From positions 54,429 through 118,428 of the forward strand of contig NZ_BONP01000012.1 of NCBI RefSeq assembly GCF_016862775.1: 64,000 bases of DNA. The letters are read 5' to 3'. Below the pieces are notes generated by a model. The model was not told where the DNA came from and searched no databases. It was given only the letters and a program-made list of their open reading frames with translations. This stretch comes from Cellulomonas phragmiteti (GTDB lineage Bacteria > Actinomycetota > Actinomycetes > Actinomycetales > Cellulomonadaceae). This document shows, piece after piece, positions 35,778-44,758 of this stretch. How positions within the stretch are numbered: the stretch's first letter is position 1; each line of letters opens with the position of its first letter. The translations under genes and the position numbers were made by a program.

Positions 35778-36562
35778 TGGGCGTGATCGACCTCAACGCG
35801 GACCTCGGCGAGGGTGACGGACCGTGGCGCGTCGAGCCGCCCGCCGACGACGCGCTCCTCGACCTCGTGACCAGCGCCAACGTGGCTGCCGGGTTCCACG
35901 GCGGGGACGCCTCGATCATGTCGGCGACGTGCGCGGCCGCGCTCACCCGCGGGGTGGCCGTCGGTGCGCACCCCTCGTACGACGACCGCGAGGGATTCGG
36001 TCGACGACCCCTCGCCGTGCCCCCCGACGTGCTGCGCGCCCAGGTCGCGTACCAGGTGGGGGCGCTCGTGGCCGTGGCGTCGTCGGTGGGTGCGCAGGTG
36101 ACGCACGTCAAGCCGCACGGGGCGCTGTACAACGCGGTCGTCCACGACGACGAGCAGGCGCGTGCCGTCGTCGAGGGGGTGCTGGCCGTCGACCCGCGGC
36201 TCGCCGTGCTCGGGCTGCCGGGCTCGCGCGTCCTCGCGCACGCGGCCGCCGCCGGGCTGCGCACCGTCGTGGAGGCGTTCGTCGACCGGGGGTACCGCGC
36301 CGACGGCACCCTCGTGCCGCGGACCGAGCCCGGCGCGCTCGTGACCGACCCCGTGGTCGCCGCCGAGCGTGCGGTGCGGCTCGCCGTCGACGGGGTCGTC
36401 GTCGCCGTCGACGGGACGCCGGTGCACCTGCGCCCCGACTCCCTGTGCGTGCACTCCGACACCCGCGGCGCCGTGGCGCTGGCCGCCGCGGTCCGGCACG
36501 GGCTCCGCCAGGCGGGCGTCGACGTCCGGCCGTTCGCCGGACGCCTCCCGGACGAGCCGTGA
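35777..36562 (+). CDS. pxpA: 5-oxoprolinase subunit A (LamB/YcsF family)
   Basis: A 261-residue protein opening with IDLNADLGEGDG, the family signature, followed by SANVAAGFHGGDASIM near residue 33, GAHPSYDDREGFGRR near 65 and HVKPHGALYN near 113. With PxpB and PxpC it hydrolyses 5-oxoproline to glutamate using ATP, clearing a damage product of glutamine and glutathione-like compounds. GTG at 35777 is chosen because GGAGG lies eight bases upstream; GTG at 35783 is an alternative. The stop overlaps the start of the fused pxpBC gene. Confidence 0.9.
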   Translation: MGVIDLNADLGEGDGPWRVEPPADDALLDLVTSANVAAGFHGGDASIMSATCAAALTRGVAVGAHPSYDDREGFGRRPLAVPPDVLRAQVAYQVGALVAVASSVGAQVTHVKPHGALYNAVVHDDEQARAVVEGVLAVDPRLAVLGLPGSRVLAHAAAAGLRTVVEAFVDRGYRADGTLVPRTEPGALVTDPVVAAERAVRLAVDGVVVAVDGTPVHLRPDSLCVHSDTRGAVALAAAVRHGLRQAGVDVRPFAGRLPDEP

Positions 36563-38289
36563 CGACGCCGCCGCCCCGCGACGACCCCCGGGGGCGCCGC
36601 GTGTCCCCGTTCGGCGTCGACGGGGTCCTGGTCGAGCTGCCGGACCTGGCGACCGTGCGGGTGCTCGACGAGCGCCTGCGACGCGCCGGGATCCCCGGCG
36701 TCGTCGACGTCGTGCCCGCCGCCCGCACCGTGCTCGTGCGCGGTGAGCCCCGCGCGCGGCACGCGTGGGGGCGTGCGGTCGCCGACGCGGCGCGCACCGT
36801 GACCACCGACGACCCGCCCGCCGGTCCGTCACGCACCGTCGAGGTGCCGGTCGTGTACGACGGTGCGGACCTCGCGGAGGTCGCCCGGCTGACGGGGGCC
36901 AGCGTGGCCGAGGTCGTCGCCCGTCACCTGGCCGGGGGGCAGGACGGCTACCGGGTCGCGTTCGGCGGCTTCATGCCCGGGTTCGCGTACGTCGTGGGAC
37001 TGGACCCGCGGCTGCAGGTGCCCCGGCTGGACAGCCCGCGCACGCGCGTGCCGGCCGGGGCGGTCGCCGTCGCGGGGGAGTTCACCGCCGTGTACCCCGC
37101 CGCCACGCCCGGTGGCTGGCGGCTGCTGGGGCGCACGGACCTGTCGATGTTCGACGTCGCCCGCGGGGCGCAGGGGGCGGCGCTGCTCGCGCCCGGCGAC
37201 GTCGTGCGCTTCGTGCGGGCCGCACCCGCTCCCGTGCGGGGCTCCGCGCCGGCGCCCGCGCCCACGTCCCCGCCGGGAACGCCGGCCGAACCCGCCCCGT
37301 CGCCCCCCCGCGCCCGGGTCGACCCCGCCGGCACCGCTCCGTCCTCCACCACCCCCACGCTCGCGTTCACGGTCGTCGACCCGGGCCTGCTGACGCTCGT
37401 CGAGGACCGCGGCCGGGCGGGCCTGGCGGCGGTGGGCGTGCCGCGCTCGGGCGCGGCGGACCCGGTGGCGCTCGACCGGGCCAACCGGCTCGTGGGCAAC
37501 GCGCGGGGCGCCGCCGGGCTCGAGGTGCTGCTGGGCGGCCTCGTCCTGACCTTCCACGCGACGACCGCCGTCGCCCTGGTCGGCGCGGACCCCGGCGCGG
37601 ACCTCGACGGGGTCCCGGTCCCCGTCGGTCGGCCGGTGCGGGTGCCCGCGGGCGCGACGCTGACGCTCGGGGTGCCGGGCCACGGGCTGCGGACGTGGCT
37701 CGCGGTCCGCGGCGGCGTGGACGTGCCGCGCGTCCTGGGGTCCCGGTCGCGCGACGTGCTGTCCGGTCTCGGCCCGCCACCGCTGCGGGCGGGGGACGTG
37801 CTGGCCTGGGGCGCGGAGCTCGACGGGCTGCCGGACGCGGCGGGTACCCCGCCGGGCGCGGCGCCCGGCGTCCCGTCCGGCGCCGCGACGCCGAGCCCAC
37901 CGGGCACGGACGTCGTCGAGCTGCCCGCGTTGCCGGGACCGCGCCTGGACCACCTCGACGACGACGGCCGCGACCGGCTGTGGCGGCAGGAGTGGGACGT
38001 CACCGCCGACAGCAACCGGGTGGCGGTGCGCCTCGACGGTCGCCCGCTGACCCGATCGGGAGGCGGTGAGCTCGCGTCGGAGGGCATGGTCCTGGGGGCC
38101 GTGCAGCTCCCGCACGACGGCCGACCCGTGCTGTTCGGCCCCGACCACCCCGTGACGGGCGGCTACCCGGTCGTCGCGGTGCTGACGCCCGCGGGGGTGG
38201 CCCGCGCCGCCCAGCTGCGCCCGGGGGACCGCGTGCGCCTCACGCCGCCGCCGGACGGCGGCGCGAATCACCCTCCCGACGGGACGTAG
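36559..38289 (+). CDS. pxpBC: 5-oxoprolinase subunits B and C, fused (KipI-KipA type)
   Basis: A 576-residue fusion. Residues 1-220 are the PxpB/KipI domain, with AFGGFMPGFAYVVGLDPRLQ near 135 and RTRVPAGAVAVAGEFTAVYP near 160. A Pro/Ala-rich linker of about 50 residues follows, and then PxpC/KipA from about 275, with VEDRGRAGLAAVGVPRSGAADP, LGGLVLTF and GPDHPVTGGYPVVAVL. The two subunits are usually separate genes; fusions occur in actinobacteria. GTG start overlaps the pxpA stop. Confidence 0.88.
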   Translation: MTTPPPRDDPRGRRVSPFGVDGVLVELPDLATVRVLDERLRRAGIPGVVDVVPAARTVLVRGEPRARHAWGRAVADAARTVTTDDPPAGPSRTVEVPVVYDGADLAEVARLTGASVAEVVARHLAGGQDGYRVAFGGFMPGFAYVVGLDPRLQVPRLDSPRTRVPAGAVAVAGEFTAVYPAATPGGWRLLGRTDLSMFDVARGAQGAALLAPGDVVRFVRAAPAPVRGSAPAPAPTSPPGTPAEPAPSPPRARVDPAGTAPSSTTPTLAFTVVDPGLLTLVEDRGRAGLAAVGVPRSGAADPVALDRANRLVGNARGAAGLEVLLGGLVLTFHATTAVALVGADPGADLDGVPVPVGRPVRVPAGATLTLGVPGHGLRTWLAVRGGVDVPRVLGSRSRDVLSGLGPPPLRAGDVLAWGAELDGLPDAAGTPPGAAPGVPSGAATPSPPGTDVVELPALPGPRLDHLDDDGRDRLWRQEWDVTADSNRVAVRLDGRPLTRSGGGELASEGMVLGAVQLPHDGRPVLFGPDHPVTGGYPVVAVLTPAGVARAAQLRPGDRVRLTPPPDGGANHPPDGT

Positions 38290-38324
38290 GTCCCGTCGAC
38301 GACGCGACGCGCCGACGAGCGGTA

Positions 38325-38372
38325 CGGAACATGTGGTGCGGCACGCGTGTCGTGGCACAACATCTAGTGGTG
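38325..38372 (+). promoter_or_regulatory. Tandem NrdR-like boxes upstream of nrdD
   Basis: CACAACATCTAGTGGTG (38356-38372) resembles the NrdR box (consensus roughly ACACWATATATWGTGT). A second, weaker copy, CGGAACATGTGGTGCGG (38325-38341), lies exactly 31 bases upstream, the three-helical-turn spacing seen in NrdR pairs; 11 of 17 bases agree between the two. NrdR represses ribonucleotide reductase genes. No nrdR gene is in this window. Confidence 0.6.
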
Positions 38373-38429
38373 GTGCGGTCGACTGGGTGCTCTGCTCGTC
38401 CTGGCAGAACGTCGTGAGGAGAAACCCGG

Positions 38430-40256
38430 ATGTCCCAGCCCGCCGCCCCGCACCGACCGATGGTCGACGTGGTCTCGTCGATCGACGAGTACCTCGACCG
38501 CAGCGACTGGCGGGTGAACGCGAACGCCAACCAGGGCTACTCCCTGGGCGGGCTGATCCTCAACACGGCGGGCAAGGTCATCGCCAACTACTGGCTGAGC
38601 GAGGTCTACCCCGCCGACGTGGGCGAGGCGCACCGGGACGGCTCGATGCACATCCACGACCTCGACATGCTGTCCGGCTACTGCGCCGGCTGGTCCCTGC
38701 GGACCCTGCTGCAGGAGGGGCTCAACGGCGTCCCCGGCAAGGTCGAGGCCCGCCCGCCGAAGCACTTCAGCGCCGCGATCGGCCAGATCGTCAACTTCCT
38801 CGGGACGATGCAGAACGAGTGGGCCGGTGCGCAGGCCTTCAGCAGCTTCGACACGTTCATGGCGCCGTACGTGCGGCTCGACGCCCTGAGCTACCGCGAG
38901 GTCCGGCAGGGCATCCAGGAGCTGATCTACAACCTCAACGTGCCGTCCCGGTGGGGCACGCAGACGCCGTTCACCAACCTCACGTTCGACTGGACGTGCC
39001 CCGCGGACCTGGCCGACCAGACGCCGTTCGTCGCCGACGAGCCGTGCGACTTCACCTACGGCGACCTGCAGGTCGAGATGGACATGATCAACCGCGCGTA
39101 CATGGAGGTCATGACCGAGGGAGACGCCTCGGGCCGCGTCTTCACGTTCCCGATCCCCACGTACAACATCACCAAGGACTTCCCGTGGGAGTCCGAGAAC
39201 GCGCAGCGGCTGTGGGCCATGACGTCCAAGTACGGCCTGCCGTACTTCCAGAACTTCATCAACTCCGACATGGAGCCCGGTGACGTCCGCTCGATGTGCT
39301 GCCGCCTGCAGCTGGACCTGCGCGAGCTGCTCAAGCGCGGCAACGGGCTGTTCGGCTCCGGCGAGCAGACCGGCTCGATCGGCGTGGTGACGATCAACTG
39401 CGCGCGCCTCGGGTTCCGCCACCCCGGTGACGAGGCGACGCTGCTCACCGAGCTCGACCGGCTGCTCGACCTGGCCCGCACGTCCCTGGAGCTCAAGCGC
39501 ACGACGATCCAGCGACTGATGGACGAGGGGCTGTTCCCGTACTCGCGCCGCTACCTCGGCTCGCTGGACAGCCACTTCTCGACGATCGGCGTCAACGGCC
39601 TCAACGAGATGGTCCGCAACTTCACCGGGGACCTGTACGACCTCACCGACGAGCGCGGGCACGCGATGGCGCTGCGCGTCCTGGACCACGTGCGGGCCCG
39701 CATGGTCGAGTTCCAGGAGGCCACGGGCAACCTCTACAACCTCGAGGCCACGCCCGCCGAGGGCACCACGTACCGGTTCGCCAAGGAGGACCGCAAGCGG
39801 TTCCCGACGATCCTGCAGGCCGGGACCAGCGAGCACCCGTACTACACCAACTCCTCGCAGCTGCCGGTGGGCTTCACCGACGACCCGTTCGAGGCGCTCG
39901 AGCGGCAGGACGAGCTGCAGACCCGCTACACCGGCGGCACCGTGCTGCACCTGTACATGTCCGAGCGCATCTCCACCCCCGAGGCGTGCCGCGAGCTGGT
40001 GAAGCGGGCACTGAGCACGTTCCGGCTGCCGTACCTGACGGTGACCCCCACGTTCTCGATCTGCCCGGCGCACGGCTACCTGTCCGGGGAGCACCCCGTG
40101 TGCCCGACGTGCGAGGAGGACGGCGTGGTCACGACGTGCGAGGTGTGGACCCGCGTCATGGGATACCACCGGCCCGTGAGCTCGTTCAACATCGGCAAGC
40201 AGGGCGAGCACGCCGAGCGCGTGCCCTTCCTGGAGTCGGCGGGAGCGCCGGCGTGA
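38430..40256 (+). CDS. nrdD: Anaerobic ribonucleoside-triphosphate reductase, class III
   Basis: A 608-residue glycyl-radical enzyme. The C-terminal radical loop RVMGYHRPVSSFN places the radical on Gly near residue 578. Four Cys before it (ICPAHG, VCPTCEE, TTCEVW) form the zinc site. The active-site part is in YSLGGLILNTAGKV and SMCCRLQLDLREL regions. It makes deoxyribonucleoside triphosphates without oxygen. GAGGAG lies eight bases before the ATG. It overlaps nrdG by four bases. No ATP-cone is seen at the N-terminus, so allosteric activity control by dATP is probably absent or different. Confidence 0.92.
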   Translation: MSQPAAPHRPMVDVVSSIDEYLDRSDWRVNANANQGYSLGGLILNTAGKVIANYWLSEVYPADVGEAHRDGSMHIHDLDMLSGYCAGWSLRTLLQEGLNGVPGKVEARPPKHFSAAIGQIVNFLGTMQNEWAGAQAFSSFDTFMAPYVRLDALSYREVRQGIQELIYNLNVPSRWGTQTPFTNLTFDWTCPADLADQTPFVADEPCDFTYGDLQVEMDMINRAYMEVMTEGDASGRVFTFPIPTYNITKDFPWESENAQRLWAMTSKYGLPYFQNFINSDMEPGDVRSMCCRLQLDLRELLKRGNGLFGSGEQTGSIGVVTINCARLGFRHPGDEATLLTELDRLLDLARTSLELKRTTIQRLMDEGLFPYSRRYLGSLDSHFSTIGVNGLNEMVRNFTGDLYDLTDERGHAMALRVLDHVRARMVEFQEATGNLYNLEATPAEGTTYRFAKEDRKRFPTILQAGTSEHPYYTNSSQLPVGFTDDPFEALERQDELQTRYTGGTVLHLYMSERISTPEACRELVKRALSTFRLPYLTVTPTFSICPAHGYLSGEHPVCPTCEEDGVVTTCEVWTRVMGYHRPVSSFNIGKQGEHAERVPFLESAGAPA

Positions 40257-40987
40257 CGTCCGACGACCCGACGTCGGGCCGCCCCGCGCCGGGGCGGCCC
40301 GACCCGCACGGCTGGGAGCAGCGCGCGACGTCCCTGCAGATCGCGGGCCTCACGCCGCTGTCCACCGTCGACTGGCCGGGCCGGCTCGTCGCGACGGCGT
40401 TCCTGCAGGGCTGTCCGTGGCGGTGCACGTACTGCCACAACAGCGCGATCCTCGACGTGCGGCTGCCGGGCGTGGTCCCGTGGTCCCGCGTCACGGACCT
40501 GCTGCGCCGCCGCCGCGGCCTGCTCGACGGGCTCGTGCTCTCCGGCGGCGAGCCCACGCGGCAGGCCGGGGTCGTCGCGGCCGCCCGCGAGGTGAAGGAG
40601 GCCGGGTTCCTCGTCGGTCTGCACACCGCGGGCGCGTACCCGGCGCGGCTGCCCGACCTGCTGCCGTACGTCGACTGGGTGGGCCTGGACATCAAGGCGC
40701 CCGCGCACCTGTACCGCGCGATCACGCGGGCCGGCGGGGCCACGACGACGGCCGAGAAGGCGTTCGCGTCGTTGCGCCTCGTGCTGGACAGCGGGGTCGA
40801 CGTGCAGGTCCGCACCACCGTCGACCCCACGGTGCTGACCGACGCCGACGTCGCCGGCCTCACCGCGGCGCTGGCCGACCTCGGGGTGCGCGACCACGTG
40901 CTGCAGCAGGTCCGCCCCGACGGCGCGACCGACGAGTACGCCGAGGCCCTGGCCCGGGTGCCGCGCGGGAGCCTGCACCGGGGCTGA
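40253..40987 (+). CDS. nrdG: Anaerobic ribonucleotide reductase activating radical SAM protein
   Basis: A 244-residue radical SAM enzyme. CPWRCTYC near residue 61 is the CX3CX2C cluster motif, and LVLSGGEPT near 97 the SAM-binding glycine motif. It generates the glycyl radical on NrdD. Length and the first residues (LQIAGLTPLSTVDWPG) match the NrdG2-type activases. GTG overlaps the nrdD stop; the gene is convergent with the Mrp operon only eight bases away, with no clear terminator between them. Confidence 0.9.
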   Translation: MTSDDPTSGRPAPGRPDPHGWEQRATSLQIAGLTPLSTVDWPGRLVATAFLQGCPWRCTYCHNSAILDVRLPGVVPWSRVTDLLRRRRGLLDGLVLSGGEPTRQAGVVAAAREVKEAGFLVGLHTAGAYPARLPDLLPYVDWVGLDIKAPAHLYRAITRAGGATTTAEKAFASLRLVLDSGVDVQVRTTVDPTVLTDADVAGLTAALADLGVRDHVLQQVRPDGATDEYAEALARVPRGSLHRG

Positions 40988-40995
40988 GCCGGTGC

Positions 40996-41478
40996 TCAGG
41001 CCTCGAGGACCGCCGCGATGCGTGCCTGCAGGTCGTCGAGGTGCTCGCGCCAGGGCGTCGAGCGGTCGAGCACGTGCGCGACGAGCACGTCGTCGCGCAG
41101 GTCGACGGTCAGGGTGCCCGGCATCAGCGCGTAGAGCTGGGCGCACAGCACCCGGGCCGTACCGGCAGGCAGGCTCAGCGGGTGCTCGACGGTCACGGGG
41201 TCGATGCGCACGGGGCGCTGCACGGCACGGACGCCGACGTCGACGGCCCCGAGGAGCGACTGCCGCACGAACCAGGCGGCGAGCCGGACCCCCGGCACCG
41301 CCCGCCGCGCCAGGCGCAGCCGCCGACCCGTCGGGGGCGACACGACGAGCGTCGCGGCGGCGACGAGGGGCACGACGACCACGCCGTACACCCACGTCCC
41401 GACGTCGCCCTCGGTGACGGCCCACCACACGACCGCCAGCGCGAGGCCCCGCACGAGGGCGGCGCGCAGCGCGCTCAC
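40996..41478 (-). CDS. mnhE: Mrp antiporter subunit MnhE
   Basis: A 160-residue protein with two N-terminal hydrophobic segments and the MnhE text RIDPVTVEHPLSLPAGTARV followed by LYALMPGTLTVDL near residue 115. It is a structural subunit of multisubunit Na+/H+ antiporters. Last gene of the operon; GTG overlaps the preceding stop. The order here (F, G, B, C, D, D, D, E) differs from the classical A-G order. Confidence 0.85.
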   Translation of the reverse strand: MSALRAALVRGLALAVVWWAVTEGDVGTWVYGVVVVPLVAAATLVVSPPTGRRLRLARRAVPGVRLAAWFVRQSLLGAVDVGVRAVQRPVRIDPVTVEHPLSLPAGTARVLCAQLYALMPGTLTVDLRDDVLVAHVLDRSTPWREHLDDLQARIAAVLEA

Positions 41479-43247
41479 GGCGCACCTCCCAGGACGAGCC
41501 CGACGAGGCCGGCGACGACGAGCACGGCGGCACCGGCGGGCACCCACGCGGACAGCAGGTCCTCGAGCCGGTCGACGGGGCCGACGGGTGCCCGCGCGAG
41601 GACCGCGCGGGCGCGGGCGGCGGCCCGGTCCCGGGTGCGGCCCGTCGCGCGTGCGGCGCGGTCGGCCACGCGCAGGGCCGCGGCCGCCGCGCGCTCGGCG
41701 GGGACCAGCACGTCACCGGCGGGCACGAGCGTGCCGTCGGGGTGGGCGAGCGCGCGCGGGAGCAGGTCGCGCCTCGACGCGGCGACGGCCAGCGCGGTGA
41801 GCGCCAGCCCGAGCAGCACGGGCCACGTCGCGTCCCACGTCGTCACCGGGTCGAGCCCGGGGGTCGCCACGACCGGCGCCCACAGGCCCGCCAGCGCCCA
41901 GGTGGCGACGGTCCCGCCCACGACGAGCACGGCCCACGTCAGCACCGAGGCGTCGACCCCCCACGCGTCTGCCGGGGTGCTGGGCAGCAGGCGCACCGCC
42001 GCGCGGGCCAGCAGCAGCGTGGACACGGTGCCCACGAGCGGCAGGGTGGCGACCAGGTCCACGACGTCGAAGGTGCTCGGCTCGAGCGCCTGCTTCGCGG
42101 CGTACTTGGCCACCGACCCGCTGCCCAGCGGTGCCCCGGCGACGGCCAGCGCGAGCAGGGCCATCCCGGCGAGCAGCGGCACGCGCAGCCGCCCGCGGCC
42201 GTGGAACCGCCACACGGTCACCGACAGGAACAGCCCGCCCTTGGCGGCCCCGTGGTGCACCGCGTAGACGACGGCCGCCAGGACGCAGGCCTCGGCGAGC
42301 GTGGGCTCGAGCAGCGCGACCCCGACGAGCACGCCGATGAACCCCATCTGGCTGACCGAGGAGTACGCGAGCGCGACCTTCGGGTCGGCCGTGAGCACGC
42401 CGGGGACGAGCACGCCGAACGCCCCGAGCAGGGCCAGCACGACGAGCAGCGTGCCCCAGCCGGGCAGCGCGACCTCGCCCAGCGGCAGGAACCGCAGCCA
42501 CCCCACGAGGCCCGCCTTGATCATGGCGCCGGACAGCACCGCGCTGGCCGGCGGCGGCGCGGCCGGGTGCGCGACCGGCAGCCAGACGTGCAGCGGCGCC
42601 AGGCCGGCCTTGATCCCGAAGCCCAGGAGCAGCAGCCCGACGGTCACCCCCAGGTGCGGGGACCCGGCGACGGCCGCGGGCGCGTCGGCCAGGCGCATGC
42701 CGCCGGCCAGGACGACGAGCAGGACGCCGGCGAGCACCGCCATCTCGCTGACGAGCGTGAGCACGAGGTACGCGCGCCCGGCGCGGCGTGCGGCGTCGGT
42801 GCGCTCGTGCACGACGAGCCCGTAGGCCGGGATGCTCATGAGGGCGTAGCCGAGGTAGAACGTCGCCGCGTCGGCGGCGACCAGCACGGTGGCGTTGCCG
42901 ACGAAGCACACGAGCAGCAGCGCACCCAGGACGGCCTTGCGGTGGGTGCGGGAGTCGGCGGTCGCGGCGAGGGCGGCGCCGTAGAGCACGACGGCGACCA
43001 GCAGCAGGGGACGTCCGACGTCGTCGAGCTCTGCGGTGACACCGAGGAAGGCCCAGGGCAGGTCGAGGGGGCCGGCCGCCGGTCCGAGCACGGCCAGCGC
43101 GAGGGCCGGTGCCAGCGACAGCAGCGACGTGCGCAGCAGCCGGCGGCGCAGCGTGCGCCGGCGCTCCCCGGTGCCCGAGGCGGCGCCCGCCAGGGCCACG
43201 GCCCAGGCGACGGGCAGCGCGGCGGCTGCCGCCCACAGCCACGTCAT
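41475..43247 (-). CDS. Antiporter-like (MrpD/NuoL-type) subunit 3, TM5 Glu replaced
   Basis: A 590-residue proton-conducting-type membrane protein with about 14 hydrophobic segments. The TM7 Lys motif is present as GFGIKAGLAPLHVWLPVAHP near residue 225. In TM5, where functional relatives have F-x-E-L-M-S, the text is FYLGYALMSIPAYGLV, so Ala135 replaces the Glu. A C-terminal extension of about 110 residues is Arg/Ala-rich and charged, then ends with a further hydrophobic segment (AAVLVVAGLVGLVLG). It may serve as a structural or regulatory copy beside the two intact subunits. Confidence 0.8.
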   Translation of the reverse strand: MTWLWAAAAALPVAWAVALAGAASGTGERRRTLRRRLLRTSLLSLAPALALAVLGPAAGPLDLPWAFLGVTAELDDVGRPLLLVAVVLYGAALAATADSRTHRKAVLGALLLVCFVGNATVLVAADAATFYLGYALMSIPAYGLVVHERTDAARRAGRAYLVLTLVSEMAVLAGVLLVVLAGGMRLADAPAAVAGSPHLGVTVGLLLLGFGIKAGLAPLHVWLPVAHPAAPPPASAVLSGAMIKAGLVGWLRFLPLGEVALPGWGTLLVVLALLGAFGVLVPGVLTADPKVALAYSSVSQMGFIGVLVGVALLEPTLAEACVLAAVVYAVHHGAAKGGLFLSVTVWRFHGRGRLRVPLLAGMALLALAVAGAPLGSGSVAKYAAKQALEPSTFDVVDLVATLPLVGTVSTLLLARAAVRLLPSTPADAWGVDASVLTWAVLVVGGTVATWALAGLWAPVVATPGLDPVTTWDATWPVLLGLALTALAVAASRRDLLPRALAHPDGTLVPAGDVLVPAERAAAAALRVADRAARATGRTRDRAAARARAVLARAPVGPVDRLEDLLSAWVPAGAAVLVVAGLVGLVLGGAP

Positions 43248-44758
43248 GGCGCCCCTCCCTCGACGATCGCGCGCGCCATCGCCAGCGGCGAGAAGGGCAG
43301 GCCGGCGACGAGGACGACGACCACGGACGCGCCCGCCGTCACGAGCGTCGGCCCGACCATGGCCCACGGCCCCTCGGCCCGTCGCGGCCGCGGCAGGTCC
43401 TGCTCGGGCGCGGGGGTGCCCCACCACATCCGGGCGACGACGGGACCGAAGTAGGCGGCGTTGAGCAGGCTGGAGGCGACGAGCACGGCGAGCACCCACC
43501 CCGCGCCCGCCTCGAGGGCTCCGAGGCCGAGGTACCACTTGGTGACGTAGCCGGCCACGGGCGGCACCCCGATCATGCCGAGGGCGCCCACCGTGAACGC
43601 GGCGCACGTCAGCGGCATCCGTCGCCCGACGCCCGACAGCTCGCTGACGCGGGTCAGACCGAGCGTCGAGGCCAGCAGGCCGGCGCAGAAGAACAGCGTG
43701 ATCTTCATGAGGCCCTGGTGGACGATGTGCACGACGCCGCCGGTGGTGGCGGTCGCACCGGCCACCGCGACGCCCAGGGTGACGTAGGCGACCTGGCTGA
43801 CCGTGGAGTACGCGAGCCGCGCCTTGAGCCCGTCCTGGCGCAGGGCACGCACCGAGCCCCACAGGATCGTCACGCACGCGAGCACGGTCAGCGGGCCCAG
43901 GACGCCCAGGCGCTGGGCGACCTCCGCACCGAAGACGTCGTCGACCAGCAGGACGATCCCGAACACCCCGGCCTTGACGACGGCGACGGCGTGCAGCAGC
44001 GCGCTCACCGGCGCGGGCGCGACCATGGCCCGCGGCAGCCAGCCGTGCAGGGGGACGAGCGCGGCCTTGACCGCGAGGCCGACGAGCAGCAGGGCGAACA
44101 GCAGGCGCGCGGTGGCCGGGTCGCGCTCGGCGAGCTCGCCGACCGCGGCGCTGCCCGACGCGGCGAACTCCACGGGGCCCACGAGCGCGGTCAGCCACAC
44201 GGCGCCGAGCAGCAGCGCCACGCCCCCGGCCAGCGTGTACGCGAGGTACGTGCGCGCCCCGCGCAGCGCGGCCGCGGTCTGCTCGTGCGCGACCAGCGGG
44301 TAGGTGGCCAGCGTGAGCAGCTCGTAGAAGACGACGAAGGTCACGAGGTTGCCCGAGAGCGCGATGCCCGACGTCGCGACCACGCACAGCGAGAAGAAGC
44401 CGAAGAAGCGCGAGCGGTCCCGGCCCTCGCGCAGGTACCCGATCGCGTAGATCGTCGTGAGCAGCCACAGGAACGCCGACAGGCCGAGGAAGTACAGGGC
44501 GAACGGCTCGACGCGCAGCACGAGGTCCGTCCCGGGGACGAAGGGCACGCGCCACTCGAAGCGCTGACCGGCCAGCACGGGCGGCACGAGCACGGCGACG
44601 AGCCCGACCTTGGCGAGCGCCCCGGCGAGGTTGAGCACGGTGCGCGCGCGCCGCTGCTCCTCCCGCAGCAGGAAGATGACGAGCGCGGGGACCAGCGACG
44701 TCAGCAGGATCACGGGCGGGATCCAGCTGGCCTGCACCTCGGTGCCCGAGCCGATCAC
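43244..44758 (-). CDS. Antiporter-like (MrpD/MrpA-type) subunit 2
   Basis: A 504-residue Proton_antipo_M protein with about 14 hydrophobic segments. The TM5 Glu is in FYELLTLATYPLV near residue 125 and the TM7 Lys in GLAVKAALVPLHGWLP near 215, the residues that carry protons in Mrp and complex I. The H-loop-like LLHAVAVVKAGVFG near 240 is also intact. GTG overlaps the preceding stop. It should be one of the two active half-channels of this complex. Confidence 0.85.
   Translation of the reverse strand: MIGSGTEVQASWIPPVILLTSLVPALVIFLLREEQRRARTVLNLAGALAKVGLVAVLVPPVLAGQRFEWRVPFVPGTDLVLRVEPFALYFLGLSAFLWLLTTIYAIGYLREGRDRSRFFGFFSLCVVATSGIALSGNLVTFVVFYELLTLATYPLVAHEQTAAALRGARTYLAYTLAGGVALLLGAVWLTALVGPVEFAASGSAAVGELAERDPATARLLFALLLVGLAVKAALVPLHGWLPRAMVAPAPVSALLHAVAVVKAGVFGIVLLVDDVFGAEVAQRLGVLGPLTVLACVTILWGSVRALRQDGLKARLAYSTVSQVAYVTLGVAVAGATATTGGVVHIVHQGLMKITLFFCAGLLASTLGLTRVSELSGVGRRMPLTCAAFTVGALGMIGVPPVAGYVTKWYLGLGALEAGAGWVLAVLVASSLLNAAYFGPVVARMWWGTPAPEQDLPRPRRAEGPWAMVGPTLVTAGASVVVVLVAGLPFSPLAMARAIVEGGAP

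Noticed and set aside
32630..36562. A single 1,310-codon protein joining TadE-like and PxpA sequences
   Set aside because: Only the first 110 codons and the last 262 codons resemble proteins. The middle is antisense to the helicase, and a terminator hairpin lies after the first part. The missing stop is reported as a finding instead.
41742..43454. Plus-strand open frame of about 570 codons rich in Gln, His and Arg
   Set aside because: Antisense to an antiporter subunit; composition is that of a reversed membrane protein gene.
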